A DNA stretch of 42,218 bases from JANOAR01 sp031411235. GTDB lineage: Bacteria; Verrucomicrobiota; Verrucomicrobiia; Verrucomicrobiales; Verrucomicrobiaceae. A program made the position numbers and the translations under genes. The stretch is from assembly GCA_031411235.1 (NCBI GenBank), contig JANOAR010000212.1:1-42218 (forward strand), written 5' to 3'. Numbering within the stretch: position 1 is the first letter of the stretch; every line of letters begins with the position of its first letter. The notes under the pieces are model-generated. The model was not told the origin of the DNA, did not search any database, and saw nothing but the letters and a program-made list of their open reading frames with translations. Below, piece by piece: positions 9,071 to 16,705 of the stretch.

Positions 9071-9934
9071 ATGATTCGCACATCACTTATTCTCTCCATC
9101 ATCGCTGCCGCCTCGCTGGCTGGCCGCGCCGAGTTGCCCGCAACGGCCAAAGTCGGCCACTTCTACGCAGGCTGCCAGGCCTACACGTTCAAGTCCTTCG
9201 ACGTCCTAACCGCGCTCGACATGATCGCCACCGCTGGTGGCAAGACCGTTGAATTCTTCCCTGGGCATCAGCTTTCCAAAGAGGATACCAAAGGCAAGTT
9301 CGACCACAACACCACCGCCGAGCAGCGTGCCCCGATCAAGGCCAAGCTGGTCGCGCTGGGCCTCACCCCTGTGGGCTACGGCGTTGTGAAGCTCAGTAAC
9401 AACGAGGCCGATTGCCGCAAGATTTTCGACTTCTGCAAGGACATGGGCATCGGCATCGTCGTCAGCGAGCCTGCCGAAGACGCCTTCGACCTGATCGAAA
9501 AATTGGTGAAAGAATACGACATCAAAATGGCCATCCACAACCATCCCAAGAAGCCGCTGGATCGCAGCTACCGCTACTGGGATCCTGAGTATGTGCTCAG
9601 CCTCGTCAAGGATCGCGACCCCCGCATGGGTGCCTGCGCCGACATCGGCCACTGGGTGCGCAGCGGTGTGAAACCCACCGACGCCATCCGCATTCTGAAG
9701 GGCCGCATCTTCGACAGCCACATCAAAGACCTTGATGCCTTCGGCGTCGTCGGAGCCAAAGACATGGTCTGGGGCACAGGCCAGTCGGACATCCCCGCCG
9801 TGCTCAATCTCTACGCCGAGCAGGGCTTCTACGGCCCACTCGATGCCGAGTGGGAAAAAGACTGGGAAACCAGCCTGCCCGATGTGACGAAGTGCATGGA
9901 ATTCGTCAAAAACTTCAAGCCCACAACGAAGTAG
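9071..9934 (+). CDS. Exported sugar phosphate isomerase/epimerase-like TIM-barrel protein
   Basis: A 287-residue protein. The ATG at 9071 is preferred over upstream starts because it opens a signal peptide (IRTSLILSIIAAASLAG, cleavage near GRA). The mature part resembles the AP-endonuclease-2/xylose-isomerase-like TIM barrel family, with metal-site-like strand ends at AIHNHP, CADIGHW and SHIKDLD, and a WGTGQSD loop. The family isomerises or epimerises sugars and related polyols using a divalent metal. An exported version is common in Verrucomicrobiota and Planctomycetota, where such proteins occur with oxidoreductases acting on plant or algal sugars. This one stands alone; a GC-rich hairpin follows its stop. 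The substrate cannot be told from sequence. Confidence 0.8.
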   Translation: MIRTSLILSIIAAASLAGRAELPATAKVGHFYAGCQAYTFKSFDVLTALDMIATAGGKTVEFFPGHQLSKEDTKGKFDHNTTAEQRAPIKAKLVALGLTPVGYGVVKLSNNEADCRKIFDFCKDMGIGIVVSEPAEDAFDLIEKLVKEYDIKMAIHNHPKKPLDRSYRYWDPEYVLSLVKDRDPRMGACADIGHWVRSGVKPTDAIRILKGRIFDSHIKDLDAFGVVGAKDMVWGTGQSDIPAVLNLYAEQGFYGPLDAEWEKDWETSLPDVTKCMEFVKNFKPTTK

Positions 9935-9976
9935 TCGCACTGAGGTATCCCTTCATCGCTCTTGTTTAAAACCCAG

Positions 9977-10009
9977 GCGGCGCGGCTCCACGAGTTGCGC
10001 CGCTTTATT
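9977..10009 (+). terminator. Probable rho-independent terminator after the TIM-barrel gene
   Basis: GCGGCGC (9977-9983) pairs with GCGCCGC (9997-10003) across a 13-base loop and is followed by TTTATT. It begins 43 bases after the stop of the upstream gene and lies before the DUF4112 gene. The U-tract is interrupted, so strength is uncertain. Confidence 0.5.
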
Positions 10010-10037
10010 CTTCCAGCTTGGCAGCACTCATCCCACC

Positions 10038-10616
10038 ATGCACTCTGCGCCCATGAGCCAACCGTCAGAGGAACCTCTCCCCGAAGCCCCCGTCGAATTC
10101 ATCCCCCCGTCCCATCAGCAAGGGCGAACCTCACGGGCCGCCCCCGGCGTCAACCCCGACGAAAAAAATGCGACCGCACGAATCATCGCCCACTGGCTCG
10201 ACGATTTCATCAAAATCCCCGGCACCACCTTTCGCATCGGCCTGGATCCCATCATGTCCCTCGTCCCCGGTGTCGGTGACTTCTTAGCCTCCAGCGTCAG
10301 CCTCGTCACCATCATCGAATCCGTGCGCACCGGCGTGCCCATCACCGTGATCCTGCGCATGTGCTTCAACATGGTCGTCAACGCCATCATCGGTGCCATC
10401 CCCTTCGTCGGCCCCGTCTTCTCCGCCTTCTACAAGAGCAACACCCGCAACCTCGGCATCCTTCAGCGCTGGCAGGCCGGCGACCACCATGCTGTGGTGA
10501 AAGGCAGCCGCCGACTGCTCATCGTCGTGGTGCTCGGCGTCTTCCTCACGCTCGCCAGTTACCTCGCCTTCTGGGTGTGGGTGCTGTGGAATATCACCCG
10601 CCCCTGGCACGGCTGA
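10038..10616 (+). CDS. DUF4112-family membrane protein
   Basis: A 192-residue protein matching the DUF4112 pattern: a conserved core with LDPIMSLVPGVGDFLASS (about residues 73-90), then NAIIGAIPFVGPVFSAFYKSN. The core has hydrophobic helices at about 85-130, and a further strong membrane helix lies near the C-terminus (LLIVVVLGVFLTLASYLAFW). The first 40 residues are proline-rich and probably disordered. The molecular role of DUF4112 is not established. The stop is 4 bases before the trmL start, so the two are very likely co-transcribed. An in-frame ATG six codons further on (MSQPSEEP) is an alternative start. Confidence 0.85.
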   Translation: MHSAPMSQPSEEPLPEAPVEFIPPSHQQGRTSRAAPGVNPDEKNATARIIAHWLDDFIKIPGTTFRIGLDPIMSLVPGVGDFLASSVSLVTIIESVRTGVPITVILRMCFNMVVNAIIGAIPFVGPVFSAFYKSNTRNLGILQRWQAGDHHAVVKGSRRLLIVVVLGVFLTLASYLAFWVWVLWNITRPWHG

Positions 10617-10620
10617 GCCC

Positions 10621-11109
10621 ATGCTCCACGTCGTCCTTTACCAGCCGGAGATCCCCCACAATACAGGTGCCGTGGGGCGGTTATGCCTCGCCACAGGCGC
10701 ACGCTTGCACCTCATCGAGCCACTCGGCTTCAGCCTTGATGACAAGCATTTAAAACGCGCTGGCCTCGACTACTGGGCCGAGGTGGATGTGCAGCAGTGG
10801 CCCAGCTACGAGGCTCTGCAAGCCGCTGTCGCGCCCGAGGCCGACTTCTACTACCTCACCACGAAAACTCAGCGCCGCTACTGGGACGCCGAGTTTTCAG
10901 CCACAGCTCGGCCCGACATCTATCTCGTCTTCGGCCCCGAGACACGAGGGCTCCCCGCCGCTCTGCTCGCCGAGCACCACGCGAGCTGCCTGCACATCCC
11001 CATGCTCGGCACCCGCAGTCTAAACCTCGCCACCTCCGTCGGCATTGTCTTGTATGAGGCAGTGAGGCAACAAGCCCTCGCCTTCGAGAAGACGGATTTA
11101 GGGAATTAG
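10621..11109 (+). CDS. trmL: tRNA (cytidine(34)-2'-O)-methyltransferase TrmL
   Basis: A 162-residue SPOUT methyltransferase of standard TrmL length. It uses S-adenosylmethionine to methylate the 2'-hydroxyl of the wobble nucleotide in certain leucine tRNAs. Visible SPOUT motifs are PEIPHNTGAVGRLC (residues 9-22), LVFGPETRGLP (about 101-111) and the knot-forming RSLNLATSVGIVLYEA (about 132-147). The ATG lies 4 bases after the DUF4112 stop, so translation is probably coupled. The short single-domain form without an RNA-binding extension fits TrmL rather than TrmH or RlmB. Confidence 0.92.
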   Translation: MLHVVLYQPEIPHNTGAVGRLCLATGARLHLIEPLGFSLDDKHLKRAGLDYWAEVDVQQWPSYEALQAAVAPEADFYYLTTKTQRRYWDAEFSATARPDIYLVFGPETRGLPAALLAEHHASCLHIPMLGTRSLNLATSVGIVLYEAVRQQALAFEKTDLGN

Positions 11110-11158
11110 CCTTTTGACTCCCGCCCTACACTGCGGAAACTCCGCCCCCCTCCAAACC

Positions 11159-11830
11159 ATGTCTGCCGCAGCCCCACTCCATGCACGCGATGTCCACCGC
11201 CGATACAAGCTCGGCACCCAGGAATTGCATGTGCTGCGCGGCATGAACCTCGACGTGCAGCCCGGCGAAAAAGTCTTTCTCTGCGGCAAATCGGGTGCTG
11301 GGAAAACCACGCTACTCTATGTCCTCGGCGGACTCGAAAAGCCCACCCAGGGCGATGTGCTCGTCCAAGGCCAATCCCTCTACCACGTCCCCGCCAAGCA
11401 ACGCTCACTCACGCGCAACCAGATGATGGGCTTCGTCTTCCAGCACTACTACCTGCTGCCCGATCTGACCGCGCTCGAAAACGTTGTGCTGCCCTCCATG
11501 ATCAATGGGCGCAGCGCCGAGCAGCGCGCCCGCGAACTGCTCGAACGCGTCGGCCTCGGCGAGCGCATCCACCATTTGCCCACCGAACTCTCCGGCGGCG
11601 AACAGCAGCGCGTCGCCATCGCCCGCGCCCTCATCAACGACCCCGGCATCTTGTTTGCCGACGAGCCCACGGGTAACCTAGACGCAGGCACGGGCGGCGG
11701 CGTCATGGACATGCTGCTCGGGATCGTCAGCGAGGCACAAAAGACTTTGATCGTTGTCACCCATGACGCGAAGTTAGCTGAACGCGGTGATCGCAAGTTC
11801 ATGCTCCAAGAGGGGCAACTCGTGACCTAG
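11159..11830 (+). CDS. lolD: LolD/MacB-type ABC transporter ATP-binding protein
   Basis: A 223-residue ATPase of the LolD/MacB subfamily, which powers release of lipoproteins from the inner membrane or related mechanotransmission. Motifs: Walker A GKSGAGKTT, Q-loop FVFQHYYLLPDLTALENV, signature LSGGEQQRVAIARAL, Walker B ILFADEPTGNLD and H-loop VVTHD. The ATG at 11159 is used; an in-frame TTG 45 bases upstream would add a non-conserved stretch. No LolC/E permease is adjacent, so the membrane partner must lie elsewhere and the substrate is inferred only. It sits 49 bases after trmL and 30 bases before ilvE, which suggests loose operon structure. Confidence 0.85.
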   Translation: MSAAAPLHARDVHRRYKLGTQELHVLRGMNLDVQPGEKVFLCGKSGAGKTTLLYVLGGLEKPTQGDVLVQGQSLYHVPAKQRSLTRNQMMGFVFQHYYLLPDLTALENVVLPSMINGRSAEQRARELLERVGLGERIHHLPTELSGGEQQRVAIARALINDPGILFADEPTGNLDAGTGGGVMDMLLGIVSEAQKTLIVVTHDAKLAERGDRKFMLQEGQLVT

Positions 11831-11860
11831 CCCCCTCCATTTTCACCTCCATACCCATCC

Positions 11861-12736
11861 ATGAAAATCTACATCGACGGACAGTTCCTAGACAAAGAAG
11901 ACGCCAAAATATCCGTGTTCGACCACGGCCTGCTTTATGGAGACGGCGTCTTCGAGGGCATCCGCTTTTACAGTGGCCGCATCTTCAAGCTCAAAGAACA
12001 CGTCGAGCGCCTGTTTGAAAGCGCCCGAGCCATCGCCATGACCATCCCCATGACGGAGGACGAAGTGTCGGAAGCCACGCTGAAAACCGTCGCTCTCAAT
12101 GGCCTGCGCGATGGCTACATCCGTCTCGTCATCACGCGCGGTGCAGGCCCCCTCGGGCTCAATCCTTACCAGTGCCCCACGCCCAGCATCATCATCATCG
12201 CCAGCACCATCTCGCTCTACCCTCGCGAGCGTTATGAAAAAGGCCTCAACCTCATCACCTGTGCCACGCGCCGCCCCACACCAGCCTCGCTGAGCCCTCG
12301 CGTGAAGAGCCTCAATTACCTGAACAATGTCATGGCCAAGATTGAGTGCATCCAGGCCGGTTGCGAAGAAGGCATCATGCTCAACGAGCAAGGCTACGTC
12401 GCCGAATGCACGGGCGACAATGTCTTCGTGATCAAGAAAGGCATCGTCACCACCCCACCCACCTCATCAGGTGCGCTCGATGGCATCACCCGCCGCGCTG
12501 TCATGGATCTCATGTTCAGCCTCGGCATCCAGTGCCGCGAGGAAGTCATGACACGCCATGAAATCTACACCGCCGACGAATGCTTCCTCACGGGGACTGC
12601 CGCCGAAGTCATCCCCGCCGTCTCGCTGGATCGTCGCAGCATCGGCGATGGCAAGCCTGGCCCCATCACCCTGCGACTCGTCGAGGCCTTCACCCTAATG
12701 GCCAACTCCGAAGGTGCCGAAGTGCCCTATGCTTGA
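11861..12736 (+). CDS. ilvE: Branched-chain amino acid aminotransferase
   Basis: A 291-residue fold-type IV PLP enzyme that catalyses the last step of leucine, isoleucine and valine synthesis, exchanging amino groups between branched 2-oxo acids and glutamate. Visible are FDHGLLYGDGVFEGIR (about 21-36), the PLP-lysine segment VKSLNYLNNVMAKIE (about 148-162), ECTGDNVFVI, and GALDGITRRAVMDL (about 205-218), which binds the cofactor phosphate. Length and motifs fit IlvE; D-amino-acid aminotransferase and 4-amino-4-deoxychorismate lyase are relatives, but the LNYLNNV region favours IlvE. It starts 30 bases after the LolD-like gene and is followed after 69 bases by the McsA-like gene. Confidence 0.9.
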   Translation: MKIYIDGQFLDKEDAKISVFDHGLLYGDGVFEGIRFYSGRIFKLKEHVERLFESARAIAMTIPMTEDEVSEATLKTVALNGLRDGYIRLVITRGAGPLGLNPYQCPTPSIIIIASTISLYPRERYEKGLNLITCATRRPTPASLSPRVKSLNYLNNVMAKIECIQAGCEEGIMLNEQGYVAECTGDNVFVIKKGIVTTPPTSSGALDGITRRAVMDLMFSLGIQCREEVMTRHEIYTADECFLTGTAAEVIPAVSLDRRSIGDGKPGPITLRLVEAFTLMANSEGAEVPYA

Positions 12737-12805
12737 GCCCATTTTCACCGCCTCAAAGCATGAGCGCATCATCGCTCGGCACTCGTCGCACGTATCCCCC
12801 TCACC

Positions 12806-13309
12806 ATGAAATGTGACGTTTGCAGCAAAGCCGCCACCGTGTTCCTCACCCAAATCATCAATGGGCAGATGACCACGGTGAACCTCTGCGATGCCTGCTC
12901 GAAGGAGAAAGGCGTGACGGACACCATGGGCTTCGGCCTCGCCGAGGCCTTCGTCGGCCCCGGTTCCGGCGCGACCACTCGCACCATCGCCAGCGATCTC
13001 GCCTGCCCCGAGTGTGGGTTCACTCAGAGTCAGCTCAAAAAAATCGGCCGCATGGGTTGCCCCGAGTGTTACTCCACCTTTCGCGACGGCTTGGATAACC
13101 TCCTCACCGCCATGCACAAAGGCACGCGCCACATCGGCAAAAAGCCCGGCACTAAGCCCGCCAACGACAGCCAAGTGCGTCGCAACATTGAAGACCTCAA
13201 GCAGCAAATCCAAGCCGCCGTCACCGACGAGCGCTACGAAGACGCTGCAAAATTCAAAGCAGAGATCGAAGCGCTCAATCGTTATTTGGCCGAACGCGCC
13301 GCGTCTTGA
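12806..13309 (+). CDS. McsA-like zinc-finger protein with UVR motif
   Basis: A 167-residue protein with two N-terminal Cys pairs (CDVC at 3-6; CDAC near 31-34), a second set (CPEC near 69-72; CPEC near 87-90) and a C-terminal UvrB/UvrC (UVR) coiled motif (LKQQIQAAVTDERYEDAAKF). This is the layout of McsA, which in Firmicutes activates the protein-arginine kinase McsB and helps deliver substrates to ClpC. No mcsB or clpC is adjacent here; the next gene is gatC on the opposite strand. The role is therefore best given as a zinc-binding UVR adaptor, possibly for Clp proteolysis. The ATG at 12806 begins MKCDVC, the usual start of the family. Confidence 0.85.
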   Translation: MKCDVCSKAATVFLTQIINGQMTTVNLCDACSKEKGVTDTMGFGLAEAFVGPGSGATTRTIASDLACPECGFTQSQLKKIGRMGCPECYSTFRDGLDNLLTAMHKGTRHIGKKPGTKPANDSQVRRNIEDLKQQIQAAVTDERYEDAAKFKAEIEALNRYLAERAAS

Positions 13310-13333
13310 GCCCCGTGCAATCGGCACGAAAAG

Positions 13334-13621
13334 CTACTCGACAACCTTGCCGATGACGAACTGGTCGTGCGTTTTCTTCGGCGCATTCAGCAGCGCCTCA
13401 GCGCATGAAAAGCTAGCCGCAGGCTCATCGGCACGCCACACATCGAACACAGGCATCGCGTGTGCAGTCGGCTCTACGCCATCGAGATCGAATCGACTCA
13501 GCGTGTCCATGTAGCCAAGAATACGGCCCAACTGGCCTTCATATTCGGTGGCCTCGGCGTCGGTTAGCTTGAGCCGGGAGAGAGTAGCGATGCGGTGAAT
13601 ATCCAGCGTGGGAGATGACAT
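13334..13621 (-). CDS. gatC: Aspartyl/glutamyl-tRNA amidotransferase subunit C
   Basis: A 95-residue protein, the normal GatC length. It is the small stabilising subunit of the GatCAB complex, which converts mischarged Glu-tRNA(Gln) or Asp-tRNA(Asn) to the correct amide forms. Visible is the N-terminal signature IHRIATLSRLKLTDAEATEY and the linker region LDGVEPTAHAMPVFDVWRAD, followed by a C-terminal helix. The ATG at 13621 is chosen since it begins the conserved part; an earlier possible start would add 30 unrelated residues. gatA and gatB are not in the window. It is the last gene of a minus-strand run and converges with the McsA-like gene. Confidence 0.9.
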   Translation of the reverse strand: MSSPTLDIHRIATLSRLKLTDAEATEYEGQLGRILGYMDTLSRFDLDGVEPTAHAMPVFDVWRADEPAASFSCAEALLNAPKKTHDQFVIGKVVE

Positions 13622-13717
13622 GGTGGAGGGCAATGGAGAAGTGCCAGAGCGATTGTCAAATGCGGGGCTTCTACCGAGGTAAATAAAACTCGCCTCGCTG
13701 CGTCGCCGCATTCCGAG

Positions 13718-14110
13718 CTAAAGGAAAAACCGGAAATGCTGATTCAGCCACCCCAGGATCGCCGCCGTGATGAGCGCCAATACAAGGAACTCCAGCGCCA
13801 GTCGGATCGACCGACGACGAGCCATTTGTGCCTTTTGTAAAGGCACACGCTTGACCTTGATCACACCCTTCTTTTTGCGCACAGGAGCGTCCATCGGTGG
13901 CACATAATTGCGCAGCGCCTCATCGCGCTTCTTAGCCAAGGCAGGTGCCTCGGCGACGAAAACTTTGAGTCGCTGGATGCGGCGATTTACCTCGGCCGAT
14001 TCGCTCTCGATAGTCTTTGGCTTCTTAGCCTTGGGCTGGGCCTCGGCCTTTTCATGGATCAGATCTTTGGCACTGCGAGCACGGGAGGAACGAACGCGGA
14101 CATTGGTCAT
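13718..14110 (-). CDS. Tail-anchored basic protein of unknown function
   Basis: A 130-residue protein with no family I recognise. The first 100 residues are strongly basic and charged (RSSRARSAKD, KAKKPK, VRKKKGVIKVKR), and one membrane helix lies at the very C-terminus (LALEFLVLALITAAILGWL), preceded by MARRRS. The N-terminal part is therefore expected in the cytoplasm with the tail in the membrane. It follows a second tail-anchored protein gene by 42 bases in the same direction, with gatC next after 96 bases. The basic cytoplasmic part could bind nucleic acid or a partner protein, but this is inference. Confidence 0.7.
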   Translation of the reverse strand: MTNVRVRSSRARSAKDLIHEKAEAQPKAKKPKTIESESAEVNRRIQRLKVFVAEAPALAKKRDEALRNYVPPMDAPVRKKKGVIKVKRVPLQKAQMARRRSIRLALEFLVLALITAAILGWLNQHFRFFL

Positions 14111-14152
14111 AATGCGAGGGAGGTTAGAGGTTTTTTAAACTCAGGGCAGGAA

Positions 14153-14824
14153 CTAAAAAAGGATGCGGGCGATCACCACGCAGATCGCGAGGGTCAGCAT
14201 CAATGGCAGAGTAAAGGCGAGACCGCGCTTGAACCATACCATCGCCTCGTCTTGGCCTTCATCAGCCTTAGCCTTAGCTTGGCGAACCCTGGAGTCCGAC
14301 TCCAGCGGGCGTAAGTGTTCAAGACGTCGCGCTGACTTGGTGAAATCCGCCTCTGCGTCCTCGATCGCTTCAAGAGCGCGGTCGAGTTCCTCCTCGGGAT
14401 GATTGCGCTGCCATTTCTCTGGCTGGAGGCTGCGCAGCACTTCAATGTGCCTGCTAAAAACGTCGTGCGTCGCGCTCAGTTCTTCGGTGAGCTTTTGCGC
14501 ATTGTACAGCTCACGCTCAATGTTCGTGGCATTGCGATTGAACTTTTCCAGCAGCTCGCGCTTGCCTGCGGCGAAGGTCGCTTGCTTCTTCCTAATGCTC
14601 TCCAGGCGTTCCTGTTGGCGCTCGATTTCCTCCTGGCGCAGGCGTAGTTGCAGCAGTTCTTCTTGGGCTACTTTGACTTGAGCTTGGACATCCTCCATGG
14701 GAGCCGAGTTTGACCCTTCAAAATTGCCTTCTTCATCAAAGATAAGCAGGTTTTCATCATCAGAAGGATAGGCGACAGCGGAGCTGGATTTTCTGGTCAT
14801 GATAAATGATGTTAGTTTAGACAT
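14153..14824 (-). CDS. Tail-anchored coiled-coil protein of unknown function
   Basis: A 223-residue protein. A short acidic N-terminus is followed from about residue 45 to 185 by long charged heptad-like helix (for example QEELLQLRLRQEEIERQQER and LEKFNRNATNIERELYN), then a single C-terminal membrane helix (LAFTLPLMLTLAICVVIARI). It should sit in the cytoplasm anchored by its tail. It starts 7 bases after the stop of the ABC-permease-like gene and is almost certainly co-transcribed with it. The ATG at 14824 is adopted; an in-frame ATG eight codons later is an alternative. No homologous family is recognised; a scaffold or tether role is only a guess from shape. Confidence 0.75.
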   Translation of the reverse strand: MSKLTSFIMTRKSSSAVAYPSDDENLLIFDEEGNFEGSNSAPMEDVQAQVKVAQEELLQLRLRQEEIERQQERLESIRKKQATFAAGKRELLEKFNRNATNIERELYNAQKLTEELSATHDVFSRHIEVLRSLQPEKWQRNHPEEELDRALEAIEDAEADFTKSARRLEHLRPLESDSRVRQAKAKADEGQDEAMVWFKRGLAFTLPLMLTLAICVVIARILF

Positions 14825-14831
14825 CCTTATC

Positions 14832-16550
14832 TCACGCTTTTGTAAAATAATCTAGATTTTTTATCCTTTTTTCTGCTAGTCGGTATGGAATGAGCCCGAA
14901 AACCACGGTTAAAACAAAAATTCCAGCGAGGCTAAGCAGTTTCAAGTAAGCCCTTGGATAATGGTCAACCCAAGGAAGTCTGACATGTAGCTCGCTCAAG
15001 GCTGGGAGGAGAGCAATAGCCACACTTGCCAGGATAAAAAGGAAGCTCGTGATGAGGCAGAGCGTGCCGCCAAAGCCCGAGACGATCTTGGCAGGATTCG
15101 CCTCGCGGAAATCTGGAAATATTGTCCCCAGGCCATGTGCTAAAGCATTCAACCCAACGGTCAGCATGACGATGGCAGCGATGAAAAACACGGCCCGCTC
15201 AAAAGGTAGCTCCAAGCTCACACACGACACCGCTGTGAGCAGCGTCGTCAGCGTTCCAGTGACCACAGTCGTCAGCCAGAGCTTGGTGCGCAGCACCCGC
15301 GCCATCGACACCGGGCTCAGCCCCAAAAGCCACAGACGCTGCCCCTCCTGGCTGAGCTGCGGATAGATGAATCGAGTCGTCAGGGTAGATAACGAGAGGC
15401 TACACACCAGTAAATTAAGGTAGCTGATGACATTGCTCCAAAACGGATCCTGGTAGTCCGAAACAATGCGCCGGAGGTTCCCTGTGTAGAGAAACAACAG
15501 CCCAAAAACCAGCACCGTCTGGCCCCACTGCGCTGGCTCACGAATGAAGGTGCGCATGTCTTTAACCATCAACGCCTGGGTGATCGGATCCACCAGCCAC
15601 CTGCGATCACGCGCGGCCCTTCCCGACGAGCCAGCGGCAGCGGCTTTCATTTTGGCGAGCGGTGCTGGCTGGAGCGACTGAGTCCACGCTCGGTAGAAAA
15701 GCCAACCCGCGATGCGCGTCGTCACCACCAATGAAGCCAGCGCCCAACTGAGCAGCGTGAGATTAAAAAACCACGAGCGATCACTCCCACCGCGCACAGC
15801 TCCCAGCGCACTTTCAGCCACCCAGGCACTGGGCAGCAGCGGATGCGTGAAGAACTCGGTGTGGTTCAAAATTTGCGCCACATTCATCGCCACATCGGTA
15901 CGCTTGCCATCGGGGCTACGATCGGGCAACAACTGAACTGACGACACTGCAAGCCCTATCACCGCAACGATAGCGATAGGCTTGATCCACTGCCGACGCA
16001 GCCCACGCATGAGGAGCAACAGCAGCCAAGCGCTAAAATTTGAAGCCAGTAAAACCAAGCACAACAGAGCTGGCAAAGTCGCCAAGTAAAAGCTCGCCCC
16101 GACATGATAAAGCTGGCCAATGGCAACCAAAATGGGCGCACTCAGCAGCAGCAAGGCCCAACTCGCCAGCACCATGCCCTCCAGCGTTTTCCAAAGCACC
16201 AAGCTCTTGTGCGGAACAGGCAAGCTCAGCAGCCAACTCGTCTCACTGCGTCGAAACAGCCCCATGCCAGTGATGGTCGCGTTGGAAATAACAAGCATCA
16301 CAAAGAAGAAGAAAAACAGCAGGTAAATGAGCCGCTCGGTGAGCAATGGCCCCAGCAGCGGCAGCCCATAAACAAAGCTTAGCCCTTGCGAGACCAGCGC
16401 GTAGGCAGCCAGAATGTAGAGCCCCAAAAAGCTACTGACGGTGACGAATAACAAGCGCTTCGACTGCACCGTCTCGCGCAACGTATGCAGGGCCACCGAG
16501 TAGTGAACATCTGCTAGAAATCGAGTGGCCTGAGCCGTCGTGAGTGCCAT
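14832..16550 (-). CDS. ABC-2-like multi-spanning membrane permease
   Basis: A 572-residue integral membrane protein with roughly a dozen hydrophobic segments. The N-terminal region reads like ABC-2-type exporter permeases: a cytoplasmic start, a first helix near 35-55 (VTVSSFLGLYILAAYALV), a phenylalanine-rich helix (LIYLLFFFFFVMLVISNA), and the cytosolic segment RRSETSWLLSLPVPHKSLVLW, typical of the coupling region. A second half repeats this plan (LSQEGQRLWLLGLSPVSMARV). The substrate is unknown. No ATPase gene adjoins it; the nearest ABC-2-type ATPase in the window is at 35648-36505, too far to pair with confidence. It is the first gene of a minus-strand run with two tail-anchored proteins and gatC. 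Confidence 0.75.
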   Translation of the reverse strand: MALTTAQATRFLADVHYSVALHTLRETVQSKRLLFVTVSSFLGLYILAAYALVSQGLSFVYGLPLLGPLLTERLIYLLFFFFFVMLVISNATITGMGLFRRSETSWLLSLPVPHKSLVLWKTLEGMVLASWALLLLSAPILVAIGQLYHVGASFYLATLPALLCLVLLASNFSAWLLLLLMRGLRRQWIKPIAIVAVIGLAVSSVQLLPDRSPDGKRTDVAMNVAQILNHTEFFTHPLLPSAWVAESALGAVRGGSDRSWFFNLTLLSWALASLVVTTRIAGWLFYRAWTQSLQPAPLAKMKAAAAGSSGRAARDRRWLVDPITQALMVKDMRTFIREPAQWGQTVLVFGLLFLYTGNLRRIVSDYQDPFWSNVISYLNLLVCSLSLSTLTTRFIYPQLSQEGQRLWLLGLSPVSMARVLRTKLWLTTVVTGTLTTLLTAVSCVSLELPFERAVFFIAAIVMLTVGLNALAHGLGTIFPDFREANPAKIVSGFGGTLCLITSFLFILASVAIALLPALSELHVRLPWVDHYPRAYLKLLSLAGIFVLTVVFGLIPYRLAEKRIKNLDYFTKA

Positions 16551-16705
16551 GCGAGTATTATGTGCAAATGCCCAAATTTAGGGGATTCCAAGCGAAAAGG
16601 TGTTTTCTTCAAATAGCACGAATCGCTTGCTTTATTCAATGATTTTGGAAAAAGGTGAGCGCTTCCTGCTTTTGCGGGTCAGACCCAACCTCATTCAATA
16701 CAACT

